Shown here in pieces: positions 39,174 through 55,574 of a DNA stretch of 64,000 bases. A model generated the notes under the pieces. It ran no database searches. It was given only the letters and a program-made list of their open reading frames with translations, and had not been told where the DNA came from. Position 1 is the stretch's first letter. Each line of letters starts with the position of its first letter. Location of the stretch: contig NC_052046.1 in assembly GCF_015832195.1 (NCBI RefSeq), positions 42,666,473 to 42,730,472 of the forward strand, read 5' to 3'. Position numbers and translations under genes: made by a program. Source of the stretch: Motacilla alba alba. Its lineage: Eukaryota; Chordata; Aves; Passeriformes; Motacillidae.

Positions 39174-39651
39174 CCAAAGTAGAGCCTGTATGGAGTCCTG
39201 CCTTCATCCATCACCTTGCTACCGTTGCAGACAGAGAATGGGTGTCTCACAGCTTACCTCCTACAGAAACAGGAAGAAGGACAAACACTGGGTTCCCTTC
39301 ATATGGGTGGAGGGAAACCAGATCCTGCAGGTGACATTGGTCCATTGGTCCTGGAGAGTCTGTGTGGGAGTGGAAACAGTGAATGCAGTAGGGTGGAAGA
39401 ACTGAACCAGTAGAAAACGGAATTATAAGGGGAATGAGTGCAGGAGAAAAACAAAAGGAGTTGGGCTGATTCTGGGAGGAAAAGAGTGGCATACTTGTAA
39501 ACCTTCACCTATCAGTTAAGGGTTTACAAGGATATCAGAAAGGACAGCATAAAAACTTAAAAATGGAATCAGGATGAGAACAGCTGTAACCTGTTTTGAT
39601 TACAGGAATGCCAATGCAGGCCTGCAGTTGTCATAAGATCATGAGCATAGA

Positions 39652-39958
39652 ATCATAGAATCATGTAAGTTAGAAGGGACATCAAAGATCACCTATTTCC
39701 ACCCCTCTGCCGTGAGCAGAGACACCTTCCACTAGACTGAGTTGTTCATCCAGCTTGACCTTGAACACCTGCAGACATGGAGAGTCCATAGCCTCTCTGT
39801 GCAACCTATTCCAGTGCCCTGTTAACCTTGAAGTAAGTTTCCTACTACCTAATCTAAATCTACCCTCCCTTAATTTAAGGCCATTCCCTGTGATTCTACC
39901 ACTATATGCCTTGTGAAAAGTCCCTCTCCATCCTTCCTTTCAGCCACCTTTAATGAAG
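39652..39958 (-). mobile_element. CR1 LINE 3' fragment in SLC49A3 intron 1, minus orientation
   Basis: Begins with the reversed CR1 terminus (atagaatcatagaatcatg, then ttagaagggacatcaaagatcacc) and continues with gcttgaccttgaacacctgcagacatggagagtccatagcctctctgtgcaacct and the cctaatctaaatctaccctccc block. Antisense to SLC49A3; no stops or splice sites relevant to the host gene are seen. Confidence 0.92.
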
Positions 39959-40144
39959 ATTAAATCTCAGTTAATGGGGAAGGGACTAAGCAGTCTCTGG
40001 CAGGTGCAGGAGAATTAAAATGCCAGCTAGAAGAAGATTAAAGCAGAGGTTAAGAGAGCTGAAAGTGGACCCAGAACCATTCCCAACATCAGTATTAGTC
40101 AGATAGTTTGAGTGTCAGTGCCCTGGCGTGGTAAGTTTTGATAC

Positions 40145-40232
40145 AGGCCATTCAATTAAGACTTGGACTTGATGATCCTTGCGGAACCCTTCCAATTCAG
40201 AACATTCTGTCATTCTGTGATTCTGTGGTTTT
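40145..40232 (+). mobile_element. Very short CR1 3' terminus in SLC49A3 intron 1
   Basis: acttggacttgatgatccttgcggaacccttccaattcagaacattctgtcattctgtgattctgtgg is the last part of a CR1 with the terminal octamer-like ATTCTGTG repeat present three times. Extreme 5' truncation, plus orientation. Confidence 0.85.
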
Positions 40233-42743
40233 GGTGCCAAAGATGAGTGAAGAAAATGGCCCTTGGGGAGTGGTGGAGAGCAGAATCTCTCTCTGTCTCT
40301 GTTCTGCATCCTTGGAGCTTACAGGACTTTGACCTCACCAAGGGAGAGCTTCATCTTCTTTACCTGTTCTACCTGAGGGAGCTTACCTCAGGGCAGCTCC
40401 TGTGTAGGTGCCAGCCTTGGCAATGCGAAGTTTCAGAAAAGCATGTTGGGTAAGGGCTCTAGCTTCCAACAGAAGAGCTTATTAACTGCTGTGGGTGAAG
40501 TTACCATAACTGGGAAAACCAAAAGCAGAAGGTGGCATACTGACTCTATATTTTCCTGTGTAGGCAAAACTCCACAATGTCATCTCTTTGTTGCAGGGGC
40601 ATTTGGTGGCCTCTTTGTCTACAGTTGCATCTTGAGCTCCATTACCCAGTTCTGAATATCTGTATTAGAGCAACCATGGTAAACAATGAAACATACTTTT
40701 TCTCTCCAGACCCATAAATAGGCCCACTTCCTCTTTTGAGGGACAAGGTCATTCTTGATCAAGCTGCAACTTTCCACCCTCCATGCTCTCACATGGATAT
40801 GTTAGGACTGGAGCTTTTGCTTAGGATAGGAATATGGGGCAGCCCCTATGCTTGGTTTTCTGCATGAAATGGTTTTACTAGATCTAATGGAATTGTGCCA
40901 GTGCTTGGTCCCAGATCACCTAGATGCATACAGTCACTGAACAGAAAATGCTGTGCTTTGGCTTGTAGCATCACTTTTCTAATGATAAAATGCATGGTTG
41001 AGCATGTTGTGTAGAGGAGCAAGAGGGGTGAAAATGCACCTGAAGCTGGCTTACAAAATGTATCATCTCTTTAATTGTTTCCTCTAGAATGTTTCATCAC
41101 CACCATCCCTGCATAGAAAGCATTGAGGAACCAAGAAGTGCTATTGTTGGAAGTGCACAGCTGGGATTTGTTTACCAGCATTTTAGCATCCCATAAGCAA
41201 ACTAATGCTCATGCCTTAGTAATGCTTGTAACATCTAAATAGTTACATTAGCATTAAACAATTAAACTCTCATCTCAGTCTGATGGAAGTCTGGAAAGTG
41301 ACCTGGCTTCGTCACCTTGTTGTCTAAGAGTATGGTTTCCTTCAACACCTAACATCTTCCTTCACCAGGCTGTAGAAGCTGAGACCAGACCTTTAAATGA
41401 TGTCACATAGGTGTGTCTGAGCCCAGCATGCTGATGTGAACTTTGAATTGAATACAGGAGGTACAGCATGGCAGCTCCTTTCAGAAAAGAAGAAAAGGCT
41501 GATGCTAGGAGTCCTTGCAAGGCTGCTGAGAGTGTATTCAAAACTTCTCTGTTACTACCATTTACTCATTGCATCCCTGATAGGTGAAAAGCCAAGCTGA
41601 AGAATCATTTGAATGTGGCTATGGTCACACAGTGACTCTAAGGAGAAGAAAAACCCATCTCCCCTCTGCTCCTGTCTAATGTGATAGTTTTTATGGTCCC
41701 TATAATGTAAGAAAAAAACCCCAGGAACACTGGAAATAACAAGAAGCAGTTTGTAGGAGCACACCTTCATCTGAGATTATCCAAGCCTTTCTCAGTTACA
41801 CGCCACATCTGATGCTGGTTGCAGGATGCAGGCTGTGAAGAGGAAGTTTGTGATGAAAGAGGGGAGAACCTGGAAAGCAACTGTGGCTGTAGTTGTTTTG
41901 TAGAAAGCTATAACTGAAGTTTTTGGTCACTTTTCTGCAAACTTGATAACCTTGAGCATTCAGCAGCAGCAAGATTATCTTCTAACAGTGAAGTAGTCTG
42001 TAATTGACATTATTGAATGGTTAGGCCATTTGACAGGTTAGACCAGTCTTTTTTTGAAAAACACCAGGATGCATCTTGGCAAAGAATCTACAGAAACATC
42101 CTCTAACTTGTACTGTCTCATTTTCTTTCTTGTGGATGTGATCTCAGAACCTGATTTTAGGATCAAGTAGTTCTTGTAATTCTCATAAGAAACAAGAAGC
42201 AGATAGGAACCATGAAATCAGTGTCTAAAATAAAGTTTTGGGAGCTGTGTTCAGATATGGCACTGGAAGAAAAATGTGGATAGTTGTTGAAGTACCTCTT
42301 TTGTGTGTACCTCCCTGTTAGGTGTTCTAATACATTAAACAATGAAATCTCTAGGTAATTTTATATCTGTTGAGTATGTCTAGGAAGGCAGGGAATAATG
42401 TATCTCTTGGCTGACACATAGTAAAGTTGTTCTTACAAGGCCACATCCAGGTGTTAAAATGGAACTGAAAATACCAGTCCAAATTTAAGGGGATCTTAGC
42501 TGCAGAGAGGAGGTGGCAGATTCTGTTTTGAATGAACTCTACTCAGATTTTGAAATCTACTCAGAATGAGTCCATGTGGTTTCCATCAGTTAAGTAAGAG
42601 CATCAGAGCCAACCTATTCAACATGGGGACAGGAAAAAGTACTGACTTCTACTTTTGCCAGGCTCCAGCATCAGGACTAGGGGATTGGGGATGAAGCAGT
42701 GAAATGTATGTGGTGCTCTGGGCCAAGTAACTGCAGACACTGA

Positions 42744-43058
<315 letters not shown>

Positions 43059-43921
43059 TGAAGTTTTCTGCTTCCCTGAGGAAGTTTCACCTAGAGGTAG
43101 CAGTAGAAGCACAAAGCAGTAATGTACATGCTTTGAATAGGAGTCTTGCCAAATGCTGCAGAGAATAAGCACATTGAAAGCTCTATCCTAGACCAGTAAC
43201 ATCACCTCTGTGATGGTGGTGGAGAGAGCAGTGGGAAAAGTCAGAATAAAGTTGCATGCTTGCCTTTTCCAGCTTTAGCTTTCATTGTCGTAGCCAACTA
43301 ACAGGGACAGATACTGTGAACTGACTCTGTGAAGAGCTTTCTGTAATTGGGTCAGATTTGCTGTGGAAAAGTCTTAGCACCACAATTTTGTTGTCTGGGC
43401 AAGTTTAAGGAATAGCAGGACAGAGTGCAAGCAAGAGACCTCTGTCAGGTTTGAGCTTGGCCTCTGCTAAGCCAGCTTGTGATCTGTACACAATCCCAGA
43501 ACTGTGTTGTGGAATGCAGCAGTGAAATGCTAGCATGCTAATAGAATAGAAGAACATTTGCAGGATCCATAAGCTGGATGATTCATTGCCATTATCTTTG
43601 GATCGTCACACAAAATATGGGTGATGGTGCAAACTTGATAACAAGGTGTAATTAGTGAACTTCAAATTTCTCATCAGTGTGGTTCTTATATGGGGCTGAG
43701 ACAGCCACCTTGCTCCCTGTCACACCGAGACACTCCCTAAGGAGGCAGGTAGGATTGGGAGCATCTTGCAGTGGCCCAGAGGGGTGGGGATAGTCTGCAG
43801 GCAGTCATTACTGATACCCAGCGTCTCCTGTAGTGCATTTGAGACCTTGCTCATGCTAATCTATTGTATTAAGTTCTGCCCTTCAGGCTTCAGCAACCCT
43901 GTTTGTTTCTACTCACTGCAG

Positions 43922-44141
43922 GTGGTCCTGAGTGCATGGCTGAACATGGTTGGTAGCATCACCCGGATGTTCAGCGTACTGAAGTTCCTGAGCTTGGGTT
44001 CCCAGAGTTACTGGTACCTGTTTGTTGGACAATGCTTCTCTGCATTAGCACAGCCTCTTATCATCTTTTCACCAACAAAGCTGGCAGCACTATGGTTCCC
44101 AGATCACCAGAGAGCAACAGCAAATATGATTGCATCAATGT
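43922..44141 (+). CDS. SLC49A3: SLC49A3 coding exon 3 (residues 97-169)
   Basis: Acceptor ctcactgcag|GTG and donor ATGT|gtaagt, 73 codons plus one base, leaving phase 1. It encodes helix 3 (VVLSAWLNMVGSITRM), a loop, helix 4 (WYLFVGQCFSALAQPLIIFS) and the PTKLAALWFPDHQRATANM segment leading into helix 5, a highly conserved block of this family. Confidence 0.95.
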
Positions 44142-46883
44142 GTAAGTGATAGCTGCAAAGTAACATTGCTGCCTCACAGAACTTGCTAGCAATTTATTTG
44201 CCTTTCAGAGGCAGCAGGCAGAGGAAGTCCTTCGTACTTCAGCCATTTGCCCTTGCAAATACATCTTCACCCAAAAGTCTTGTAGTGATGTGCAACAACA
44301 CAGATGAACAAGAAGTGGATATAAGCCACATTCAGGTGCAGTGCTCACCACCCAGACTCCTAACCTTCTTCCTCTCTTCCAGGACCAGGTTGTCATCTTT
44401 GCCTAACTATCACATAGGTTGACGACAGCCCTTAATGTTACTAAGACTTTAGTGGCCTTAACTTTGCAGTTTCTAGGAAGGTGTCTTAAATTGCATTGTT
44501 GTGCAAGTGGTCACAGTTGCCAAGTTCTGCAACTGGATAGAGGTGAGGTGAGGTGAGGCTCCTGTGGCAATTTTGCCCACTAGTTCATCCAGTAGGAAGG
44601 CTGAGCATGTATTCCTAATTGGTATGTATGCGCACACAAACAAAATATACTTGTCTGTCTGCACAAATATGTTGGGGATGCTAAATGGCAGGACTATCCA
44701 TGCCGAAATCACACCTGCCTTGCTAAGTGCCTGGAATCTGGGAAACTGGATAAGCAGATAAGCTTGCTCTAGTCACATTCCTCTCTTGGCTCCTTTGGGC
44801 ACAGATAGAGACAGGATACTGCACTTGATAGACCTGTTTCCTCCCTTCATGTGATGCTTTACCCAGCAGCCAAAGAAATCTCTTCCTCTTTTCTCCAAGG
44901 ACTTGAGAAGTGCTCCAGAAATTAGGCTGGTTCACTGGCTCCAGCTGTGAAGTCTCATAGTACCTGTATGTGTGTGGCAGCCCCATCTGTCCTTCCCTCA
45001 AAACAGCCAGCAGCTGCCTTCCTTCCCCATTGCTTTGAAGCTGTAAGGAAGGGTTAGGCATGGGGAAAGAAGAGCACCCCTATGCAGCTTTTCTAATGCT
45101 GCTACTGGACTAGAGCATGGGCGCTGTTGTTTAGCAAGAATGGATCTATGGTGTCAGAATGAATAAATTACTTTTGCACTGCTTTTCCTAGAATAGGGTG
45201 GATATGATGACTCACCTGGTTTTCCAGTGCTGACACAGACCTTCACCTTTGCTGCTGGAGAAGGAGCTCTGTTGTCAGTGTGGCACAATACAAGCATTAC
45301 CAAGGACCACTGGGCACTCAGTGCTTTACTGCCCCAAAGGACTGCAGCCTGCAAACAAAGGGCTCTTTTAAGTGAGAGAGCAGCCAGAGAAGCTAAAGAG
45401 CATTTTGTTCACACAGCATCCTCAGTCTTTACAGAACCAAATGAATCTAACTATGACAAAGAACAAACCTGAAGAGCAAGGAACAGTGGAATCCCAAGAC
45501 CTGAAGCTGTTCAGAGTGCAGGCTGAATGGCCTGTGATTGTTGTCTTTTGCAACACCTGCATGTTGCTCTATGGAAGGCGTCCATTAATAAAGCCTGGTT
45601 ACATCCATAATTCCTGCTATACAATATCAGGATTTAATTTCAAGAAAATTTAAATACTGTCTGGAAGGAGCACCTACCACAGCCCCAGTCTTTTAATCCA
45701 GTGCTTAATTAATCCATGGCAAATGTCAACATCTCGATGCTCTTTATGCCCTATGTGTTCAGTCTTGTTGCACCTGTCTGTCAGGTAGGTATCAGCTCTT
45801 CTCTACTTTGTCTTGAAAGACTGAATGGCTCCCACCCAGCCACTTAACAGCCAAATTTCCCTTTGCTTCTTCAAACTTGTCTCCATTCTTCCTGTTGCTG
45901 ATGTGAGCTTTTTGTGTCATCTTGCTCCAATTTATCAGTGCCCACTTCCTGTGTAATAATGCTGAGCAGCACTCAGCATTGCAGTACTGTCAGTATCAGT
46001 GCTGCATACAGAAACTGGCTCTACGGCCTCCTGCTGTTAATGCTGTGGGTAGGCTTCCGTGGGCTTTTGTGATAAATATGAACCTTGTGCCCAGGATCCT
46101 GCTGAGCAGCTGAAATTACTATGACTCAGGTGTCATGTAATGATTAATGACTCAGCTCAAGTGTTTGTTCTACCCATCACTTGTAGAGACTTACTCAGAG
46201 AGAAGCAGTGCAGGGCCAAGACCTCATCCCCCCTGAAGATCACAAGAAATTCTTCTGTGTCAGAAGGACAAAGAGTTGTCTGAGTCCAGTGAAGTGGCCT
46301 CTGCTTCATTCATAGGAGTCTTCATTTACTGAAGTCTGTTGGTATAGCATTTTCTTCACCCTGAAGAGTCCCAGTGCATTGGGATTCCTGACCACAAAAC
46401 ACACAGCCCCACTGCAGAGTACTGCAAGCTAGTCCACCAGGACCCCTCGATCATAATGTATAGTTGATTAACTCGGTGGCCTCCTTTCCATTCATAATCT
46501 AGGCCATGTAATAGCTCTTCCCAGGAAAAAAAGACAACTAAAACCACGTAATTACTCAAGTGGTCTCAGTCCTTTCAAATTTAGCCCAATGCTCACCTAT
46601 ACCTTTCCAACCCTCATCTACATTTTCTGGAGCTGCTTGCGCATGTTGATAGGTCATGGAAACAGCTGACTAGTTACAGGCAGTCCCCTACAATGCCCCA
46701 ACATTGTTGCATTTTACCCCAACAGAGATGTAATCCATCTCCTTGGAATAATTAAACAGCAGTTTAATTGTTTCCATGTACTTAGAAGTACATAATATTT
46801 CACTAGCATCATAAGCTAGTACTTTCACAAGCACAGAGTAGAAATGCTACAGTTGTGTGCTATAGGATTATTAATGATGCCTC

Positions 46884-47482
46884 AGAATCATTATAAAACA
46901 GACAGGGGTGGAAGTCACCTCTTGGGATCATCTTGTGCAATACCCTGCTCAACCAGCGTTGTCTAGACCAGGTTGCCCAGGTTTATGTTGAGTGAGGTTT
47001 TGATCATCTCCATGGATGGAGGTGTAGCAACTTATATGAGCATCTTGTTTTCAGTGCTGAACAGCTGTCTGAGTAAAGAAGTTTATATTCAGGTAGAGTT
47101 TTCTGTGTTACGCTTTGTACACCACTGAGAAAAGCCTGGTTCCATCTTTATAATTGCTGATCAATGTTCTTTTCTCCAGTCCCAGCTGTCCCAGCCTCCT
47201 TAGGTATAAGAGATGTTCCAGATCTGTAGTCATGTCTTTGGCCCTTGACTGGACTGCTCCACTAACTTGGTACCTTGTATCAAGGAACCCAGCATTGGAC
47301 TTGGCACTCTGTATGTTTCTCACCAGGGCTTAGCAGAGGAGGATCATGATCTTCCTCCTGTTCTTCCTGATGCAGCCCAGCTTGCTATTGGACAGCTTTC
47401 TGCAAGGATTCATTGCTGGCTTATAGTCAACTTGCAATCCACCAGGACCCCACATCCTTCTCGGCAAAACTGCTTTCCAGGA
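46884..47482 (-). mobile_element. CR1 copy A in SLC49A3 intron 3, minus orientation
   Basis: Reverse-complemented CR1 from its 3' terminus (cagaatcattataaaacagacaggggtggaagtcacc) through the 3' UTR (accaggttgcccagg; tggatggaggtgtagcaac; cactgagaaaagcctgg) into the ORF2 C-terminus (tctccagtcccagctgtcccagcc; caccagggcttagcagagg; gatgcagcccagcttgctattgg; aatccaccaggacccc). It stops abruptly at about 47482, where the same CR1 region begins again. Confidence 0.85.
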
Positions 47483-48870
47483 GCTTCTCCAGGCTGATGA
47501 GTCCCACCTCTTTTAGTGGCTCCTCACATGACAGAAGCTCCAGTCCTCTAATCATCTTTTCTCTTTTCTGGACCGGTAAATTCATGTCTCTTACACTGGG
47601 AACCTGAGAACTGCTCACAGTTCTCCAGATATGGACTTGTTAGTGCTGAGTAGAGGGTAAAGACCAGCTCCCACTGACAACACTGCCTAATGCTGAGCCC
47701 AGGATAGTGGTGGCTTTCTTTATCAGAAGGCTGTGTTGCTGGCTTGTGGTCAAGTTGGTGTGCGCCTGCCCACTCCTCCTCTGGTCCTTCTCTGCATAGT
47801 TGCTTTCCAGTTGGTGAGTCTCAGGGGGTACTGGTGAATGAGTTATTATTCTTCCTGAGGTACAGCATATTGTATTTCCTTTAGTCAAACTTCACAAGGT
47901 TTCCCTCTGCCTATTTCTCCAGTCTATTGCAGTGGCCTCTGAGTGGCAGTATGGCCATCTCTTCTGCAAGTCACTCCTCCTGCAAACTAGCTGTGGGTGC
48001 ATTCTGTCCTGTCATCCAGGTAAACTGTATGGCCCCAGTATCAACCCCTGTGGTGCATCACTGATGATGGGCCTCCAGCTGGTCTTCATGTCAGTGATGA
48101 CAATCCTCTGGGCCCAGCCATTCAGGTAGATTTCAGTTCATCTCACTGCTCACTTGTCTAGACAGTACTTCATCAGCTTGTCTGCAAGGTTGTTACAGAG
48201 ACAGTGTCAATTGCTCTTTCCTCATCCATCCAGCAGTTGTTTCACTGTATAAAAGCTTCCAGGTTAGTTAAGCATTTTTCCTTTTCACCTTATCATCCCT
48301 CATGTGCCTGGAAATGGTGGCAAGGATTGATTGTTTCATGACCTTCCCAGGGAACAAAGTAAAACTGAAAAGCCTGAAGTTCCCTGGATTGTCCTTCTTG
48401 TTCTTGAAGACAGGAGTGACATTTGCTCTCTTCCAGTCCTCAGGAGCCTCTTAGAATTGCTGTGGCCTTTTAAAGGTAACCAAGAATGGCCTTACAATGG
48501 AAACAATCTCTTACTTCAGCACTGATGTATCCTCAGTCCCGTGGATTTGTGTGTCTGGTTTACTTAATGTTCTCCAACCTAGTCTTTCTCCATTGAGGGT
48601 AAATCTTTATTGCTTCAAACTTTACCTCTGATCCCAGGGCTGAAGATCAGTCTTACCAATCACAGAAGAGGTGAAGAAGGCATTGAATACATTGATGTTT
48701 TCTGTGTCCTTAATCACTGAGTCTCCTGCCCCATCCAGCAACAGGCCCACATTTCTCTTTCTTTTTGCCGCAAACGTACGTAAGGGGACCTTTCTCATTG
48801 CCCTTCACCAGACTCACCGGGCTGGCTTTGGCTTTCCTAACCCCATCCCTGCACACTAGTAGAAAAGCAG
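47483..48870 (-). mobile_element. CR1 copy B in SLC49A3 intron 3, minus orientation
   Basis: Starts again at the ctccaggctgatgagtcccacc block and runs backwards through ORF2: gctgagtagaggg, cccaggatagtggtggctttc, cttctctgcatagttgctttccag, aacttcacaaggtttccctctgcc, catccaggtaaactgtatgg, tgaagacaggagtgacatttgctctcttccagtcctcagg, and the linker agaaggcattgaata ... ggcccacatttctc ... ggctttggctttcctaaccccatccctgc. This covers the C-terminus, the RT domain and the EN-RT linker. Heavily mutated, antisense to SLC49A3. Confidence 0.88.
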
Positions 48871-49334
48871 TTTTACTTATTCGACTATTTGCAGAACGTT
48901 GCCTTAACATTAAAAAATTGTTGCCTGCAACTTTGGATGTTCCCAAGCTGAGTCCCAGGAGTGCTGCTTCACACACTGCTCAGCTCCAGCCCCATAATAA
49001 TGCAACTGCCTCCTCCTGTAAAAAATCTGCAAGATTCTCTGCTGCCATGTAATTTTTGTACTAGATAAGTAGCAGAGATCAAGTTGTATACCTGCCTAGA
49101 CTTTGCAAAGGAAGTATAAAGGCTTGAAAGGTCTCAGGAATGACCTAGTGTCACTTTTTTGTTCATGGCCTTTTGACAAAGAAAAGTAATGGCTTCCTGG
49201 TGACGCTTATAAAGAGCATTGCCAGCAGTTTGAGGGAGGTCCACATCTGAAGAACTGTGTCTGGTTGTAGATTCCTATATATAAGAAGGATATGGACATA
49301 TTAGTGTAAGTTCAGTTAAGAAGCCACTAAGACA

Positions 49335-49465
49335 ATTAGGGGAAAAGAGCATCTGTCATGGCAGCAGAGGCTAAGAGAGTTGTGGCTGTTCACCCTTGAG
49401 CAGAGGAATCCTCTACACAATAAATACATGCCTAATAGCATAGGGGAATACAGAAAGAAAAATAC
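49335..49465 (+). mobile_element. Possible CR1 relic in intron 3
   Basis: gagcatctgtcatggcagcagaggctaagagagttgtggctgttcacccttgagcagagg resembles the CR1 text for the ORF2 C-terminus (agcatctctcatatgaggagaggctgagagagctgggactgttcagcctggagaagagg). Short and diverged; boundaries approximate. Confidence 0.5.
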
Positions 49466-49858
49466 CTCTGTAACTCCTGCTATGTAACACCAGGACAGAT
49501 GATACAGATTCACCCATTTTAATTTTGTTCCTTCAGCTAGACATTTACTGAGGCAGCCTTGTGAGAGTGAGGACATCATAGTCCATAGTTGAAAAACAGT
49601 TTACACGAGTTAGGAGTTGAAGAGAGATCGTTTTATAGAATGAATTTCGTGGGGGTGAGACAACAGATGTGGCAAGAGTAAGATCACACAGTCAACTTTT
49701 CCAAATGTTCCCCTCCTGCTTCTCCCTATATATGCCTTGTATTGTCCTTGTTCATTACAGTGCTGCAAACTGCAGCTGTGATGCTGGCAGGCAGTAGGGG
49801 TGGATACATGATTCTGACTGCTTGCATGAAAAAATATTTCTCTTCTATTTCCTTCCAG

Positions 49859-49935
49859 CCAACCCCTTGGGCATTCTTATAGCAAACTTGTTGTCCCCTG
49901 CACTAGTTCCTGAAGGAAAGCACATTCCATTGATG
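49859..49935 (+). CDS. SLC49A3: SLC49A3 coding exon 4 (residues 170-195)
   Basis: Acceptor ttccttccag|CC and donor ATG|gtaaat, 77 bp; enters in phase 1 (T+CC makes Ser170) and leaves in phase 0. It encodes helix 5 and the following loop (NPLGILIANLLSPAL, then VPEGKHIPLM). The donor gtaaat is slightly weaker than the other donors of the gene. The preceding intron of 5.7 kb contains a CR1 pair. Confidence 0.93.
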
Positions 49936-50052
49936 GTAAATGAAAACTGCTTTAATCAGTCAGCTGGGCTGATTTATGTCCAGCTGATTTATTTGTTTGG
50001 AGGTGGTGAAGCTGGAAAGACTGGTAACTTGTCTTGTCCTTCTGTTGCATAG

Positions 50053-50190
50053 CTGGGTATTTATGCTGTCCCAGCAGTAACAGCCTGTGCTCTTGCAACT
50101 CTGGGGATTCACGAGAAGGTCCCGCCAACGCCTCCATCAGCCAGTGCCACCAACTCCAACTCACAGCCATTCTTCACAGGGCTCAAAATG
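50053..50190 (+). CDS. SLC49A3: SLC49A3 coding exon 5 (residues 196-241)
   Basis: Acceptor tgttgcatag|CTG and donor ATG|gtaagt, 46 codons, phase 0 on both sides. It encodes helix 6 (LGIYAVPAVTACALATLGI) and the central cytoplasmic loop, including the family string VPPTPPSA and a Ser/Asn-rich stretch ending FFTGLKM. It lies only 117 bp after exon 4, the shortest intron of the gene. Confidence 0.95.
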
Positions 50191-50711
50191 GTAAGTGTTG
50201 CAGCATAGGGACTGCCATGCTGGAGTGAGGGATGCAGCCCTGCAAGGCAGGGATATGCTGAACAATCAGCTTACAAAACAGACTCTGAATGCCTCTCCTC
50301 CAAACCTGCCATGGAAGCCCCTTGAAGGAGATCAGTATCCCTTCCTTCGTCAGGCAGTGGAAGCTGCTCACAGCAAAGCTGCAACAGATGCTATGTACAG
50401 GCATACTTGGGCTTATCCAAGAGGAGCATACAACCTGAATCTTCTGAACACATGTGGTAACAGTTAGGATAGCACACGGCAAAGCAAAAGAAGAATTTGA
50501 GCACTGAAGAGTTTCTTCCTCCCTAACATGGTCCCCATTGTATCTTGTCCTCTGGCTGAACTGCCAGGACAAAGCCACACCTTCGTCAATGATCACGGGG
50601 TTACCTTGTCAGCAATTTCAACTGAGGAGTCAGAGCCACTGACCCTTAAGTCTGCTGTCACAGACAACCCTTTTTACTCCTCCACTCATTTACATTAATT
50701 TCTTTTTTTAG

Positions 50712-52369
<1,658 letters not shown>

Positions 52370-52522
52370 GATTTTGCTGGCCTGAATGGTGCACTGTTTA
52401 CGGTCTGTGGTTTGTTGGGTGCTTTCCTGCTAGGCATGTATGTTGACCGGACAAGGAAGTTCATAGAGTCCACCAAGATCAGTTTCTGTCTGAGTGCACT
52501 TGCCAGCATCATGTTCGCAGTG
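52370..52522 (+). CDS. SLC49A3: SLC49A3 coding exon 7 (residues 281-331)
   Basis: Acceptor gccctccag|GAT and donor GTG|gtgagt, 51 codons, phase 0. It encodes helix 8 (GLNGALFTVCGLLGAFLLGM), the charged YVDRTRK loop that mirrors MFS motif A in the second half of the protein, and helix 9. Confidence 0.95.
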
Positions 52523-54474
<1,952 letters not shown>

Positions 54475-55461
54475 TAAGCAGGCAGATTAAATCCAATTGA
54501 CACATGAGCTTGGGTTCCAACACTCACACACACACAGGGGTGTGGGTGCAGATACAGACATCAGTGCTTGCCATCCTGCTGAATGTCTTTCTGGTGTCTG
54601 TGCACATGCCCCTGGCAAGGGGAGCTGGCTGGCTGAGCCACAGAGTTGAAGAGCTAGATGTTTTAAAACAGGGAGGACTATGTGGAAGAGGTGCAAGAAA
54701 AGCAGTAAGGAAGATGAAGGTCTCCCTTGGTTGGCACAAAGCATGATTTAATCATGCCCAGCACCGCCTGCCTTTGAAGTAGATGGGGGCTGCATGCCAG
54801 ATAGAGGCACCCATTCCCACAACAGTACAGGGACAAGTCAGTTCCCGGTGCTCTGTTGAGGGACAATGACTGTCCTTCCAGTTACCAATTTACCTGCCTA
54901 GGGCTGGCTCTGGACTTCAGCAGGAATGACTTGCTGGAGCTCTAAGCAGTGACACCAGTGATCTGATGCCATGTGTTTGTGTCAGGAGGAGGTGCAGCAG
55001 CAAGAAACGTCAGTGAGGGGCATCAGACATTGCCTTTGAAGGCTGTTGTCTCTTACTGGTTGTGGACTTAGTGATTGCTGCCAGACAGCTGTGAAAGAGG
55101 AGGAGGCTGAAGCCATAGCCTTTTTTGTATCCTCAGTCCTGCAGTGAGAAGTGTTTCCAAGTCTCTGCCCAGTGAATATGCCTGAGGTTTTTGACAGGGT
55201 GTAGTTCAACACCTGCTCACCTTCAGAGGAGTATATAGTGATCCTGCCACACTGGCCCTGTGTCTGAAATTGACCTGGACGCCCTGTGGGGCAGAACCAG
55301 TTAACCAAATGCCTGGGTCAGAGGAATCCAGCAGTAGCTTTCTCTGCTAGAAGGACTGTGCTGCAGAAAGAGACATCATTCTCTTCCAGCTGGTGAAGGG
55401 GGCCCTGTCTGCAGCACTGGTACCTCAGGTAACATAACTGCATGTTGGCTTCTCCCCACAG

Positions 55462-55574
55462 CCAGATTGAGGGTGTGATTTTAATGATTCTTCTACAAGC
55501 TCTCACAGTCCGTGTTTCTGAGGATCCATTTTCTACCTGTGCCCTTGACCAGGATGGAGCCCTGGACTGGACAA
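55462..55574 (+). CDS. SLC49A3: SLC49A3 coding exon 9 (residues 384-421)
   Basis: Acceptor ctccccacag|CC and donor ACAA|gtaagt, 113 bp. It enters in phase 2 (AG+C makes Ser384) and leaves in phase 1. It encodes helix 11 (QIEGVILMILLQALTV) and the extracellular-type loop DPFSTCALDQDGALDWT, matching the family LDWT block. Confidence 0.95.

Larger units (their letters stand above)
44142..49858 (+). other. SLC49A3: SLC49A3 intron 3
   Basis: 5717-bp intron, gtaagt to ttccag. About 2 kb of it is antisense CR1 (46884-48870), with a possible further relic near 49.4 kb. The remainder is unique sequence. Confidence 0.85.
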
